From the NCBI GenBank assembly GCA_963758205.1, contig CAVWUM010000002.1:124001-188000 (forward strand): 64,000 nt of DNA, read 5' to 3'. This DNA is from Owenweeksia sp963758205. GTDB taxonomy: Bacteria > Bacteroidota > Bacteroidia > Flavobacteriales > Schleiferiaceae. Below the pieces are notes generated by a model. That model was not told the origin of the DNA. It made no database searches and worked only from the letters and a program-made list of their open reading frames with translations. The stretch's first letter is position 1. Each line of letters begins with the position of its first letter. This document shows positions 1 through 8,113 of this stretch, in pieces. Made by a program: the position numbers and the translations under genes.

Positions 1-178
1 CCGCTTTATTTTGAATGAGCCCACATCTGAGAGCATTTCCACTTTAAAAGATTTGCTTGAAAGCGGAAGTATAAGGCCTGTTATTCAAAAGGTTTATGGT
101 TTTACCGAGGTGGTGGAAGCGTTTAAAATGCAACAGAGCGGAAGGGCAAAAGGTAAGCTGGTGATAAAAATCAAATAG
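1..178 (+). CDS. MDR-family (zinc-type) alcohol dehydrogenase / quinone oxidoreductase, C-terminal end only
   Basis: The open frame enters from the left edge and stops with TAG at 176-178, giving 58 residues. The end reads FTEVVEAFKMQQSGRAKGKLVIKI, split here as FTEVVEAFKMQQSG then RAKGKLVIKI. That is the typical C-terminus of medium-chain dehydrogenases/reductases (helix with 'A.....G...GK.V'). The cofactor and metal sites lie outside the window, so substrate and zinc dependence cannot be judged. The next gene starts 52 bases downstream on the same strand and could be co-transcribed. Confidence 0.7.
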   Translation, partial: RFILNEPTSESISTLKDLLESGSIRPVIQKVYGFTEVVEAFKMQQSGRAKGKLVIKIK

Positions 179-230
179 TTTACTCATCACCTTCAATTTA
201 TCATGTAGTTCCATTTTGTAATTTCAGGGC

Positions 231-1079
231 ATGGAAGCCGTAGTAAACTATTTTGAAACCATCCCCACCCTGCACCGCACCATCATACTGGTGGGCGGTA
301 TTACCCTTTTCTGGGTATTGGAGGGTGCCTTACCCTTGTTCAGGTTTAAATACCATAAGTGGAAACATGCGTGGCCAAATTTCTTTTTTACACTCACTAC
401 CATAGCGGTAAACTTTGTCCTTGCCTTTTTGCTCTTGATGTCTGCCGATTGGGTGCGCGATAATAACTTTGGTATTATCAACTGGCTACCTGAAATGCCA
501 CTTTGGCTGTATGTAACCCTCGGGGTTCTATTACTTGATTTTATCGGAGCCTACCTGGCGCACTATGTAGAGCATAAGGTAAAGCCCCTGTGGATGGTAC
601 ACCTGGTGCACCATACCGATCATCATGTGGATATTACAACGGGTAACAGGCATCACCCGCTTGAAAGCCTTGTGCGATTTATTTTCACGCTGGCGGGGGT
701 TTTTATAGTAGGAACACCCATCGCCATTGTATTTCTCTACCAGTCTTTATCCGTGGTGTTTACCCAGCTTACACATGCCAATATTAAGATGAACCCAAAA
801 CTGGATAAGATTATCAGCTACATATTTGTGTCGCCCGATATGCATAAGGTGCACCACCACTACGTACTGCCTTATACTGACTCTAACTATGGCAACATAT
901 TTTCTATTTGGGACCGGATTTTTGGCACTTATAAAGAACTGCACCGCGAAGAGGTAGTATATGGCGTTGATGTATTTCCGGATGAAGTGGCCAACGGAAA
1001 AATCGGGGCTTTGCTGAAGCAGCCTTTTCAGAAGTATCAGAAGCCAACCATACTTCCCGGCTCTGAAGACCGCAAGTAA
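231..1079 (+). CDS. Sterol desaturase / fatty acid hydroxylase superfamily membrane protein
   Basis: This 282-residue integral membrane protein has several hydrophobic segments in the first 110 residues and again around 150-175. It carries the three histidine clusters of the fatty acid hydroxylase superfamily: HYVEH (111-115), HLVHHTDHH (124-132) and HKVHHH (205-210). These bind a di-iron centre that hydroxylates or desaturates a lipid or carotenoid. The substrate cannot be read from the sequence; bacterial relatives act on fatty acyl chains, sterols or carotenoids (CrtZ-like). The ATG at 231 gives a normal family length. A hairpin terminator shared with the convergent gyrB lies just downstream. 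Confidence 0.8.
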   Translation: MEAVVNYFETIPTLHRTIILVGGITLFWVLEGALPLFRFKYHKWKHAWPNFFFTLTTIAVNFVLAFLLLMSADWVRDNNFGIINWLPEMPLWLYVTLGVLLLDFIGAYLAHYVEHKVKPLWMVHLVHHTDHHVDITTGNRHHPLESLVRFIFTLAGVFIVGTPIAIVFLYQSLSVVFTQLTHANIKMNPKLDKIISYIFVSPDMHKVHHHYVLPYTDSNYGNIFSIWDRIFGTYKELHREEVVYGVDVFPDEVANGKIGALLKQPFQKYQKPTILPGSEDRK

Positions 1080-1116
1080 GTAAGCTGTCTAGTCCTTTTG
1101 TTTGCTAATCCCTGAA

Positions 1117-1163
1117 TAAAAAAAGCCCGTTTCATTTCGGCTCAGCCGAGATTAAAACGGGCT
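1117..1163 (-). terminator. Rho-independent terminator of gyrB
   Basis: Arms AGCCCGTTT (1124-1132) and AAACGGGCT (1155-1163) enclose a smaller GC-rich inverted repeat around 1137-1149. Read leftward the stem is followed by a run of Ts (the A run at 1118-1124 on the given strand), so it terminates gyrB. It may also stop the rightward hydroxylase gene, though that side has no T run. Confidence 0.75.
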
Positions 1164-1190
1164 CATTATAATAACACGTGGTGCTTTTAC

Positions 1191-3134
1191 CTAAACGTCA
1201 ATCTTGGCGTATTTGGCATTCTTTTCAATGAACTCACGCCTTGGTGGTACATCATCACCCATCAGCATACTGAATATACGATCAGCTTCTGCGGCACTAT
1301 CAATAGTTACCTGGCGCATCATTCGCTGGGTAGGGTCCATAGTGGTTTCCCACAGCTGCTCGGCATTCATCTCACCCAAACCTTTATAGCGCTGTACGCC
1401 AATACCTGTTTTATTCTCACCACCCATTTCGGCTATCAGTCTGTCGCGCTGATCATCATTCCAGGCATACTCACCTTTTTGGCCCTTTTTAACAAGATAC
1501 AGGGGTGGAGCAGCAATGTATATGAAACCATTTTCTATAAGTTCCTTCATGTAGCGGAAGAAGAAGGTAAGGATAAGGGTAGCAATATGGCTACCATCCA
1601 CATCCGCATCACACATAATTACGATTTTGTGATAGCGCAACTTAGCAAGGTTAAGGGCCTTACTGTCTTCCTCAGTACCTACACTCACACCCAATGCAGT
1701 AAACATGTTTTTGATTTCTTCATTCTCAAAAACCTTGTGTTGCATGGCTTTTTCCACGTTAAGGATTTTACCACGCAGCGGAAGTATGGCCTGGAAGTTA
1801 CGGTCGCGACCCTGCTTGGCTGTTCCACCTGCCGAATCACCCTCTACCAAAAATATCTCGCAAATAGACGGATCTGTTTCTGAACAGTCAGAGAGTTTTC
1901 CCGGTAAACCGGAACCACCCATTACCGTTTTACGCTGTACCATCTCGCGCGCCTTTTTAGCGGCCACACGGGCTTTTGCTGCCAAAATAACCTTTTGCAC
2001 GATGGTCTTAGCGGCAATGGGATTTTCCTCCAAAAAGTTGGTCAGCATCTCGCCCACCAGCTGATCTACAGCCCCGGAAACCTCGCTGTTGCCCAGCTTG
2101 GTTTTGGTTTGCCCTTCAAACTGGGGCTCCATTACCTTTACAGAGATTACCGCTGTAAGTCCCTCACGGAAATCGTCCCCAGAAACCTCTACCTTTTCCT
2201 TGGTAAGCATACCGCTTTCGTCAGCATACTTTTTAAGGGTACGTGTAAGCGCCCTGCGGAAACCTGCCAGGTGAGTACCACCTTCGTGGGTATTAATGTT
2301 ATTTACATAAGAGTGAATATTTTCCGCATACGAGTTGTTGTAATGCATAGCCACTTCCACAGGCGTATCATTCTTCTCGCCCTCCATGTGAATAACCTCA
2401 GGCATAAGAGTTTCGCGGTTCATATCAATAAACTCTACAAACTCCTTTAATCCACCCTCGCTGAAAAAGCGATCGGATTTTGGATTGCCTTCTTCATCAA
2501 TCTCGCGCAAATCAGTAAGCGTAATGGCTATTCCTTTATTCAGGAAAGAAAGCTCGCGCATACGTGCCTCTAAAATATCGTAGTGATATTCGGTTACATG
2601 AAAAATATCCGGATCGGGCTTAAAGGTTACATGGGTACCTCTTATATCGGCACTACCAACCTCTTTAACAGGATACTGTGGCACACCGATTTTAAATTCC
2701 TGTACGTAGTGTTTTCCACCTTTAAAAACCTCAGCTTTAAGATCAGTAGAAAGGGCATTAACACAGGAAACACCCACACCGTGCAAACCACCGGAAACTT
2801 TATAGGAATCCTTATCAAACTTACCACCGGCATGGAGCACAGTCATAACCACTTCAAGTGCAGAGCGGCCTTCCTTTTCGTGCATCTCTACCGGAATACC
2901 CCGGCCATTATCCTTTACGGTGATGGAATCATCTTCGTTTATGAATACCTCAATGGTATCGCAATGGCCGGCAAGGGCCTCATCAATCGAGTTATCAACT
3001 ACTTCATATACAAGGTGGTGAAGACCTTTCACCCCCACATCTCCAATATACATGGACGGCCTTTTACGTACCGCCTCTAAACCTTCCAGTACCTGGATAC
3101 TACTGGCTGCATATTCCTTTGGTATTTCGCTCAT
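1191..3134 (-). CDS. gyrB: DNA gyrase subunit B
   Basis: ATPase subunit of type II topoisomerase, which introduces negative supercoils together with GyrA. The 647 residues match the usual Bacteroidota length. Visible landmarks are the GHKL ATP pocket (RPSMYIGDVG, EVVDNSIDEALAG, DNGRGIPVEMH, GGLHGVGVSCVNALS), the TOPRIM acidic motifs EGDSAGGTAKQGRD and DADVDGSHI, and the C-terminal QRYKGLGEMN motif. It is intact from ATG 3134 to TAG 1191. It appears to be transcribed alone: a 315-bp gap with a -7-like element precedes it and a terminator follows. Confidence 0.97.
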   Translation of the reverse strand: MSEIPKEYAASSIQVLEGLEAVRKRPSMYIGDVGVKGLHHLVYEVVDNSIDEALAGHCDTIEVFINEDDSITVKDNGRGIPVEMHEKEGRSALEVVMTVLHAGGKFDKDSYKVSGGLHGVGVSCVNALSTDLKAEVFKGGKHYVQEFKIGVPQYPVKEVGSADIRGTHVTFKPDPDIFHVTEYHYDILEARMRELSFLNKGIAITLTDLREIDEEGNPKSDRFFSEGGLKEFVEFIDMNRETLMPEVIHMEGEKNDTPVEVAMHYNNSYAENIHSYVNNINTHEGGTHLAGFRRALTRTLKKYADESGMLTKEKVEVSGDDFREGLTAVISVKVMEPQFEGQTKTKLGNSEVSGAVDQLVGEMLTNFLEENPIAAKTIVQKVILAAKARVAAKKAREMVQRKTVMGGSGLPGKLSDCSETDPSICEIFLVEGDSAGGTAKQGRDRNFQAILPLRGKILNVEKAMQHKVFENEEIKNMFTALGVSVGTEEDSKALNLAKLRYHKIVIMCDADVDGSHIATLILTFFFRYMKELIENGFIYIAAPPLYLVKKGQKGEYAWNDDQRDRLIAEMGGENKTGIGVQRYKGLGEMNAEQLWETTMDPTQRMMRQVTIDSAAEADRIFSMLMGDDVPPRREFIEKNAKYAKIDV

Positions 3135-3167
3135 ATTGTTTGAGTTAGATCAAATTTTGAAATCTTA

Positions 3168-3175
3168 CAAATATA
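3168..3175 (-). promoter_or_regulatory. gyrB: Candidate -7 element of the gyrB promoter
   Basis: On the minus strand this reads TATATTTG, a match to the Bacteroidota -7 consensus TAnnTTTG, about 34-41 bases upstream of the gyrB ATG. No clear TTG -33 element is seen at the expected 19-base spacing, so only the -7 half is supported. Confidence 0.45.
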
Positions 3176-3449
3176 CACTTCCAAACCCGTTTTGACCCCA
3201 CTAAAACACCAGTGAAATCAAGGGTTTTCCACATTTTTTTAACAAGTGAGGAGAAGGTATTGGGTAGTGTGTATAGGGTATTAAGAAAGCGACACTTTGC
3301 AGAAAAGCTGTACAGTGTATATTTTAGGTAGGATGCCGTTTGAGATGGATCAAAAAGGAAATGAACAAAACACATAGTTCATAAAAGTTTTTTAGCCACG
3401 GTGTAGCTATCTCAATACTAACTACTTTGTGCTAAATACCATCAACGCT
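3176..3449. other. Non-coding gap upstream of gyrB
   Basis: No convincing gene is present here. A 76-codon minus-strand open frame at 3145-3375 overlaps the gyrB leader, has low-complexity composition and resembles no family I recognise. The region is AT-rich. No tRNA, strong hairpin or repeat was noticed. Confidence 0.5.
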
Positions 3450-4226
3450 CTACTGGGTCCTCTTCGCCTCCTCCCAGTACACTTCCATTTCCGCCAGGGT
3501 CATCTCTGATAGGCTTTTGCCCAGTTCGGCTGCCTTCTTTTCGAGGTAGGTAAAGCGGTGTATAAACTTTTTGTTGGTACGCTCCAAAGCTGATTCGGCA
3601 TCAACTTTAAGGAAACGGGAGAGGTTGATAGCGGAGAATAAAAAATCCCCAAACTCTTCTTCCGTTTTTTGCTGGTTGCCGGTCTCCACTTCATGGCGAA
3701 GTTCAGCCAGCTCCTCCTCTATCTTATCCCAAACCTGGTAGGTTTCTTCCCAGTCAAAACCAATGCCCCGTGCTTTCTCCTGTATGCGGGTGGCTTTTAC
3801 CACAGCAGGCAAAGAGCGCGGCACCCCTTCCAGTACAGATTTTTTACCCTCCTTAAGTTTTAGCTTTTCCCAATTAGCTTTCACTTCTTCTTCACCGCTT
3901 ACGGTGGTATCACCATAAATATGAGGGTGGCGGCTTATCAGCTTTTCGCAAATGCCGTTAAGTACATCGGCTATATCAAAAGCTCCTTTTTCACTGCCTA
4001 TTTTGGCGTAAAACACCATATGCAGCAAAATGTCACCAAGCTCTTTTTTTACTTCTTCAAGATCAGCATCCAGTATGGCATCGCCAAGCTCGTAGGTTTC
4101 TTCAATGGTAAGCGGACGGAGGGTTTCCATCGTTTGCTTCATATCCCACGGGCACTTGGCCCGCAGGTCTTCCATTATATCCAGCAAGCGGCCAAATGCC
4201 TTTAATTTGTCTTCTCTTGAATTCAA
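3450..4226 (-). CDS. mazG: Nucleoside triphosphate pyrophosphohydrolase MazG
   Basis: MazG hydrolyses (d)NTPs to NMP and pyrophosphate and helps clear aberrant nucleotides. The sequence has tandem MazG folds: RAKCPWDMKQTMETLRPLTIEETYEL with the EExxE-type metal motif and DLEEVKKELGDILLH, and a second copy around EELAELRHEVE / KTEEEFGDFLF. I start at TTG 4226, which gives MNSREDKLKAFGRLLDIMEDLR, the usual N-terminus, 258 residues long, directly after the upstream stop codon. An ATG at 4298 is in frame but would overlap DUF5606 by 68 bases and add a tail that looks out-of-frame. It lies in a leftward operon behind DUF5606. Confidence 0.9.
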   Translation of the reverse strand: MNSREDKLKAFGRLLDIMEDLRAKCPWDMKQTMETLRPLTIEETYELGDAILDADLEEVKKELGDILLHMVFYAKIGSEKGAFDIADVLNGICEKLISRHPHIYGDTTVSGEEEVKANWEKLKLKEGKKSVLEGVPRSLPAVVKATRIQEKARGIGFDWEETYQVWDKIEEELAELRHEVETGNQQKTEEEFGDFLFSAINLSRFLKVDAESALERTNKKFIHRFTYLEKKAAELGKSLSEMTLAEMEVYWEEAKRTQ

Positions 4227-4230
4227 AATC

Positions 4231-4680
4231 CTATTCTGATTTTTCGTCAGATGCCTCGTTGGTATCTTCAGTGGTGGCTTCCTCAGTTTCTTCCTCATCA
4301 GGCACTACAAGGCCCTGCTTATGCAAAATATTGTACCACTGAAAAAGCTTTTTAAGATCTGAATTATACACGCGCTCCTGATCAAAATCAGGCAATACCT
4401 CTTCCATATAGGCTCTAAGCTCAGCACCATCCGCTTTGTGATCAATGGCCTTTCCGAAATCTTCCTTTTCGGCAATTTTCAAAAACACGTCCTTCAAGGG
4501 TACTTCCTGATCATAAGTGTAGATGGCAATATCCTTAAGGGAGCTCACATTATTAGTTTGCGTTACGGGCATCCTCTTATCATCAGCAAGAGATTGCACA
4601 ATTACACCACCACGGCTTTGGGCTACAAGTTTGTAAAGCCCTGGTTTTCCACCAATTGATAAAATATCGTCCAGTTTCAT
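4231..4680 (-). CDS. DUF5606 domain-containing protein
   Basis: A 149-residue protein of the Bacteroidota-specific DUF5606 family, of unknown function. The conserved N-terminus MKLDDILSIGGKPGLYKLV and the internal SLKDIAIYTYD and LKKLFQWYNILHK segments identify it. The last 25 residues are an acidic E/D/T-rich tail, probably disordered. It has no signal peptide, so it is cytoplasmic. It sits between a TPR lipoprotein and mazG with gaps of 1-4 bases, indicating one transcript. Confidence 0.85.
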   Translation of the reverse strand: MKLDDILSIGGKPGLYKLVAQSRGGVIVQSLADDKRMPVTQTNNVSSLKDIAIYTYDQEVPLKDVFLKIAEKEDFGKAIDHKADGAELRAYMEEVLPDFDQERVYNSDLKKLFQWYNILHKQGLVVPDEEETEEATTEDTNEASDEKSE

Positions 4681-4681
4681 A

Positions 4682-5218
4682 TTACTTAGTATCGTTTGTA
4701 TCTGTTTTACTTTTTTCCATCCACATTTTCACCATTTGTTCCTCGTCAAGTGTATCTTTCAACATTAACAATAGCTGCTTTGCATCGGCTGCCAGGGGGT
4801 GATCGGGATATTGTTCTAAAAAGTAAGTATAGCTCTTTGCGGCACGGGTGGTATCCTTCAGTTTATCATCAAACACAAAGCCTATCATAAATACGGCTTT
4901 TGGGGCCATCGGGCTCTCAGGGTAGTCCGTGTGCACTCTATTATAGGTAACTACAGATTTAAGCACCTTGCCAGGCATCTCTTTATACACCTCAGCTGCG
5001 CGGCTCAGATAATACGGAGTTAGTGAATCATTGGGATTTAATCGGGCATACTCCTGGTACGCATCCGTTAGCTTTCGGGCTGCTGCCGTATCCAACTCTG
5101 CGTGATTTTTCATTTCCTCCTCCATTTTTTTTATGGAAATGGTCAACGAATCTTCAACCGGAGCCGTTTGGCACGATGCCACCATGGTAAGCATCAGCAA
5201 TGCACTTAGTATTCTCAT
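4682..5218 (-). CDS. TPR-like periplasmic lipoprotein
   Basis: A 178-residue protein with a lipoprotein signal peptide (MRILSALLMLTMVASCQ; Cys16 is the predicted lipidation site). The body is helical with tetratricopeptide-like repeats: ARLNPNDSLTPYYLSRAAEVY, DYPESPMAPKAVFMIGFVFDD and EQYPDHPLAADAKQLL. The last two resemble the YbgF/BamD-type outer-membrane TPR pattern 'P.sp.a..A....G'. It probably acts as a protein-protein scaffold in the envelope, with no specific role readable. It overlaps def by 4 bases, so the two are translationally coupled. Confidence 0.75.
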   Translation of the reverse strand: MRILSALLMLTMVASCQTAPVEDSLTISIKKMEEEMKNHAELDTAAARKLTDAYQEYARLNPNDSLTPYYLSRAAEVYKEMPGKVLKSVVTYNRVHTDYPESPMAPKAVFMIGFVFDDKLKDTTRAAKSYTYFLEQYPDHPLAADAKQLLLMLKDTLDEEQMVKMWMEKSKTDTNDTK

Positions 5219-5787
5219 TTTCCTTTCGGGAATTTCATTCGGTAAGGCACTGAAATTTTGCCTTTAGAAATATTATTGAGTCTGCCTTTTATCATTCTTT
5301 TACGTAAGGGAGACAGATGATCCGTAAAAAGGATGCCCTCAATATGATCATATTCATGCTGAATAACGCGGGCTTTAAGTCCATCATACACCTCATCATG
5401 CTCCACAAAATCCCTGTCCAGGTACTTTATTCGGATTCGATCAGGGCGGCTTACATCCTCCCTAACATCGGGTATGCTCAGGCAGCCTTCATTAAAGGTC
5501 CAGTCATCGCCATCCTCTTCAATAATTTCAGCATTAATAAATACCTGCTTAAAGTCTTTAAGGCCTTCTTCATCCTCCTCCTCATCATCCACAAAACCAG
5601 TGGCATCCACAATAAAAATACGCACGGGTTTATTTACCTGCGGAGCAGCCAAACCCACGCCACTGGCATTATACATGGTTTCGAACATATTGTCGATAAA
5701 CTCCTGCAATTCGGGATAATCCTTATCTACATTTTCGGCCTGCTTGCGCAACACCGGATCGCCATAAGCGACTATAGGTAATATCAT
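5215..5787 (-). CDS. def: Peptide deformylase
   Basis: Removes the N-formyl group from nascent proteins using a metal (Fe2+/Zn2+) centre. All three signature motifs are present: GVGLAAPQ (motif 1), EGCLSIPD with the metal-binding Cys (motif 2) and QHEYDHIEG with HEXXH (motif 3). The 190 residues fit the family, with a short acidic insertion (DDEEEDEEG, about 70-78) common in Bacteroidota. It is followed by a coupled lipoprotein gene and preceded 36 bases away by ruvX. Confidence 0.96.
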   Translation of the reverse strand: MILPIVAYGDPVLRKQAENVDKDYPELQEFIDNMFETMYNASGVGLAAPQVNKPVRIFIVDATGFVDDEEEDEEGLKDFKQVFINAEIIEEDGDDWTFNEGCLSIPDVREDVSRPDRIRIKYLDRDFVEHDEVYDGLKARVIQHEYDHIEGILFTDHLSPLRKRMIKGRLNNISKGKISVPYRMKFPKGK

Positions 5788-5823
5788 GAATCAAATTTGC
5801 GGCAAATGTAATGATTGCAACTT

Positions 5824-6234
5824 TCAATGACCAGCCAGAAAAGATTGTAAAATGATAGCTGCGCTCACCTTATCAATCTCCCCTTTCTCTCGCCTTTTCA
5901 TCTTTTTTACTCCTGAGTCAATCAGGCTCTGCATTGCCATTTTTGAGGTAAAGCGCTCATCCTGTAAAACCACTTTAAGTTGAGGAAAAGTAGAACGCAG
6001 TGTTTGCGTTAGTTTTCTTACCAGTTCTGAATTATGTGAATCGCCACCATCCAGGTTTTGAGGATCACCAACCACTATGGTTTCGTAAGGTTCTTCATTA
6101 AAAATGCGGGTCAAAAAAGGAATTAGCTCGCTGGTGGGGATGGTTTCCCGTGGGCTGGCAATTATTTGCAGAGGGTCGGTTTCGGCCACTCCGGTTCGCT
6201 TACCTCCAATATCCAATGCTATAATCTTTGCCAC
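5824..6234 (-). CDS. ruvX: Putative pre-16S rRNA nuclease / Holliday junction resolvase-like RuvX (YqgF)
   Basis: RNase H-fold nuclease needed for 5' maturation of 16S rRNA in E. coli. The 136 residues contain the N-terminal DIGGKRTGVAETD strand with the catalytic Asp, the VVGDPQNLDGGDSHNSE loop and the LQDERFTSKMA motif. It is the first gene of a leftward operon with def, a TPR lipoprotein, DUF5606 and mazG. A promoter-like element lies 20-49 bases upstream. Confidence 0.93.
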   Translation of the reverse strand: MAKIIALDIGGKRTGVAETDPLQIIASPRETIPTSELIPFLTRIFNEEPYETIVVGDPQNLDGGDSHNSELVRKLTQTLRSTFPQLKVVLQDERFTSKMAMQSLIDSGVKKMKRREKGEIDKVSAAIILQSFLAGH

Positions 6235-6253
6235 GGGGTTTTATACTTTTGCG

Positions 6254-6283
6254 CAAAGGTAGTGGAGAGATGTGAGATGCCAG
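6254..6283 (-). promoter_or_regulatory. Candidate promoter of the ruvX-def-mazG operon
   Basis: On the minus strand a -7 element TACCTTTG (6254-6261) fits TAnnTTTG. A CTG triplet lies 19 bases further upstream (6281-6283), where TTG is expected. Transcription would start about 10 bases before the ruvX ATG. Confidence 0.45.
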
Positions 6284-6381
6284 ATTGTAGATGTTAGACT
6301 TAATATTTCATACAATGAAATTTTGACTCCCGAGAATAACCTCCTAACCATTAGGATTAAACTTTAAACGAAAAAACACCC

Positions 6382-7197
6382 GTGGACAAATTACAACACA
6401 TTATAGAGCAAGCCTGGGAAGACCGCAGTAAACTTGAGGAAAAACTGGTGGTGGAAGCCATCGAATCCATAATTGAGGACATTGACAAAGGCAGGTTGCG
6501 GTGTGCCGAGCCTACTGAAAATGGCTGGCAGGTGAATGAATGGGTTAAAAAGGCTGTAATACTCTACTTCCCTACCCGCAAAATGGAAACTCTGGAAGCC
6601 GGCCCATTGGAGTTTCATGATAAAATTCCACTGAAAAGTGGCTATAAGGAATTAGGAATACGTGTAGTACCTCACGCTGTAGCGAGATATGGTGCATATA
6701 TCAGTAAGGGTGTAATTATGATGCCCTCTTATGTAAACATTGGTGCTTACGTTGATGAAGGCACTATGGTGGATACCTGGGCTACGGTGGGTAGCTGCGC
6801 ACAAATTGGTAAAAACGTACACCTCAGTGGTGGAGTTGGAATTGGTGGCGTATTAGAGCCCGTGCAGGCTGCACCGGTAATCATTGAAGACAACTGCTTT
6901 TTGGGCTCCCGCTCTATAGTGGTAGAAGGCATCAGAATTGAAAATGAGGCAGTATTGGGCGCCAACGTGGTACTTACCGCTTCCACTAAAATTATTGATG
7001 TAACAGGCAATGAGCCTAAAGAAATCAAAGGCTATGTACCGGCCCGCTCTGTGGTAATTCCGGGTAGTTACACTAAAAAATTCCCGGCTGGTGAATACCA
7101 GGTACCTTGCGCATTGATTATCGGAACCCGAAAAGAAAGCACTAATAAAAAGACTTCTTTGAATGACGCTTTGAGGGAGTATGGGGTTTCGGTGTAA
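6382..7197 (+). CDS. dapD: 2,3,4,5-tetrahydropyridine-2,6-dicarboxylate N-succinyltransferase
   Basis: Transfers succinyl from succinyl-CoA to tetrahydrodipicolinate in the succinylase branch of lysine and diaminopimelate synthesis. The 271 residues show a helical N-terminus followed by a left-handed beta-helix of hexapeptide repeats (YINISGVIM-type turns around GAYISKGVIMMPSYVNIGAYV and CAQIGKNVHLSGGVGIGGV). The conserved EDNCFLGSRS and PGSYTKKF segments are also present. The start is GTG at 6382. It is divergent from ruvX and monocistronic. Confidence 0.96.
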   Translation: MDKLQHIIEQAWEDRSKLEEKLVVEAIESIIEDIDKGRLRCAEPTENGWQVNEWVKKAVILYFPTRKMETLEAGPLEFHDKIPLKSGYKELGIRVVPHAVARYGAYISKGVIMMPSYVNIGAYVDEGTMVDTWATVGSCAQIGKNVHLSGGVGIGGVLEPVQAAPVIIEDNCFLGSRSIVVEGIRIENEAVLGANVVLTASTKIIDVTGNEPKEIKGYVPARSVVIPGSYTKKFPAGEYQVPCALIIGTRKESTNKKTSLNDALREYGVSV

Positions 7198-7206
7198 GCC
7201 AATCTG

Positions 7207-7256
7207 CAGTTAACAGCTTTCAATTTGCAAACTGGCCAATTGCAAACTGTTAACTG
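7207..7256. repeat. Small composite repeat at the 3' ends of dapD and the MBL gene
   Basis: An outer inverted pair CAGTTAACAG (7207-7216) and CTGTTAACTG (7247-7256) encloses two direct copies of TTGCAAACTG (7225-7234, 7240-7249). The 14-mer CAATTTGCAAACTG at 7221-7234 recurs at 63606-63619. The right arm overlaps the stop codon of the MBL-fold gene. It lies between convergent genes and could act as a weak terminator or a dispersed repeat. Confidence 0.6.
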
Positions 7257-8014
7257 GAAACTTTCTTTCCATCCCAGGCCAGCTCCACCCCTTCAGGTAA
7301 TTCTTTACTTACTTCAGCATGCAGCCCCAATTGGTGGCTAATATGGGTAAGGTAGGTGTTGGGCACTTCCAACTCCTGCGAAAGCTCAATGGCTTCATCC
7401 AATGTAAAATGTGAGTGGTGGCTCTTTTGACGAAGGGCATTAAGCACCAGATGTTTGCTGCCTTTAATCAGGTTTTTTTCGGTTTCACCAATATAATTGG
7501 CATCGGTGATATAGGTGAAATCTTCTATTCGGAAACCCAGTACAGGCATTTGTCCGTGCATCACCTTTATGGGCAATATTTCAATATCTCCAATTTTTAG
7601 TGGTTTCCCGGCCTGCAGTGTATTCATGCTTATTTGAGGGATCCCAGGGTAATCAGCGTTATTAAATATGTAAGAATACTGCTCCTTAAGGCGTTGCTGA
7701 ACCCGCCCGGTGGCAAACAATTTTACCGGTTTTTGATTGATAAAGTTGAAGGCTCGTACTTCATCCAGCCCGGCTGTATGATCCTGATGCTCATGTGTAA
7801 ATAAAATGGCATCCATTTCGCTTACACCTGCCCGCAGCATTTGCTGCCTGAAATCAGGACCGATATCGATATTAACAGTGGTTTTACCGCTTTGTACAAG
7901 CAACGAACTACGCAGGCGATTATCTTTAGGGTCATCTGATGTACACACTTTACACGTACATCCTATTACAGGAATTCCCTGTGAAGTGCCGGTGCCAAGG
8001 AAGGTGAACTTCAT
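7250..8014 (-). CDS. MBL-fold metallo-hydrolase (PhnP-like)
   Basis: A metallo-beta-lactamase fold hydrolase of 254 residues starting MKFTFLGTGTSQGIPVIGC. The metal-binding motif is THEHQDHTAG (HxHxDH), with further ligands around VMHGQMPVLGF, ITDANYI and LTHISHQLG. A CTCKVC cysteine pair near residue 17 resembles the structural zinc site of PhnP (cyclic phosphodiesterase) relatives. The substrate is unknown. The ATG at 8014 is preferred over an upstream in-frame start at 8110, because the family begins exactly there and the extension runs into the divergent promoter region. Confidence 0.85.
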   Translation of the reverse strand: MKFTFLGTGTSQGIPVIGCTCKVCTSDDPKDNRLRSSLLVQSGKTTVNIDIGPDFRQQMLRAGVSEMDAILFTHEHQDHTAGLDEVRAFNFINQKPVKLFATGRVQQRLKEQYSYIFNNADYPGIPQISMNTLQAGKPLKIGDIEILPIKVMHGQMPVLGFRIEDFTYITDANYIGETEKNLIKGSKHLVLNALRQKSHHSHFTLDEAIELSQELEVPNTYLTHISHQLGLHAEVSKELPEGVELAWDGKKVSS

Positions 8015-8082
8015 ATATGAGTTTTTCACGAAGAAACGTTTAAAAATTAAGGTAAAAAAGAATGTCACCCTTACTAACTTGT

Positions 8083-8090
8083 TAATTTTG
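8083..8090 (+). promoter_or_regulatory. Candidate -7 element for the 488-residue conserved protein
   Basis: TAATTTTG fits TAnnTTTG and ends 23 bases before the ATG at 8114. No clear -33 TTG is visible at 17-22 bases upstream, so support is partial. Confidence 0.35.
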
Positions 8091-8113
8091 TAAGGCAAAA
8101 CCCAAAACACACG

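Noticed and set aside
2583..3080. 165-codon plus-strand frame opposite gyrB
   Set aside because: A shadow of gyrB; the minus strand has all gyrase motifs.
3145..3375. 76-codon minus-strand open frame upstream of gyrB
   Set aside because: No family resemblance, odd composition, and it overlaps the gyrB leader and -7 element; most likely chance.
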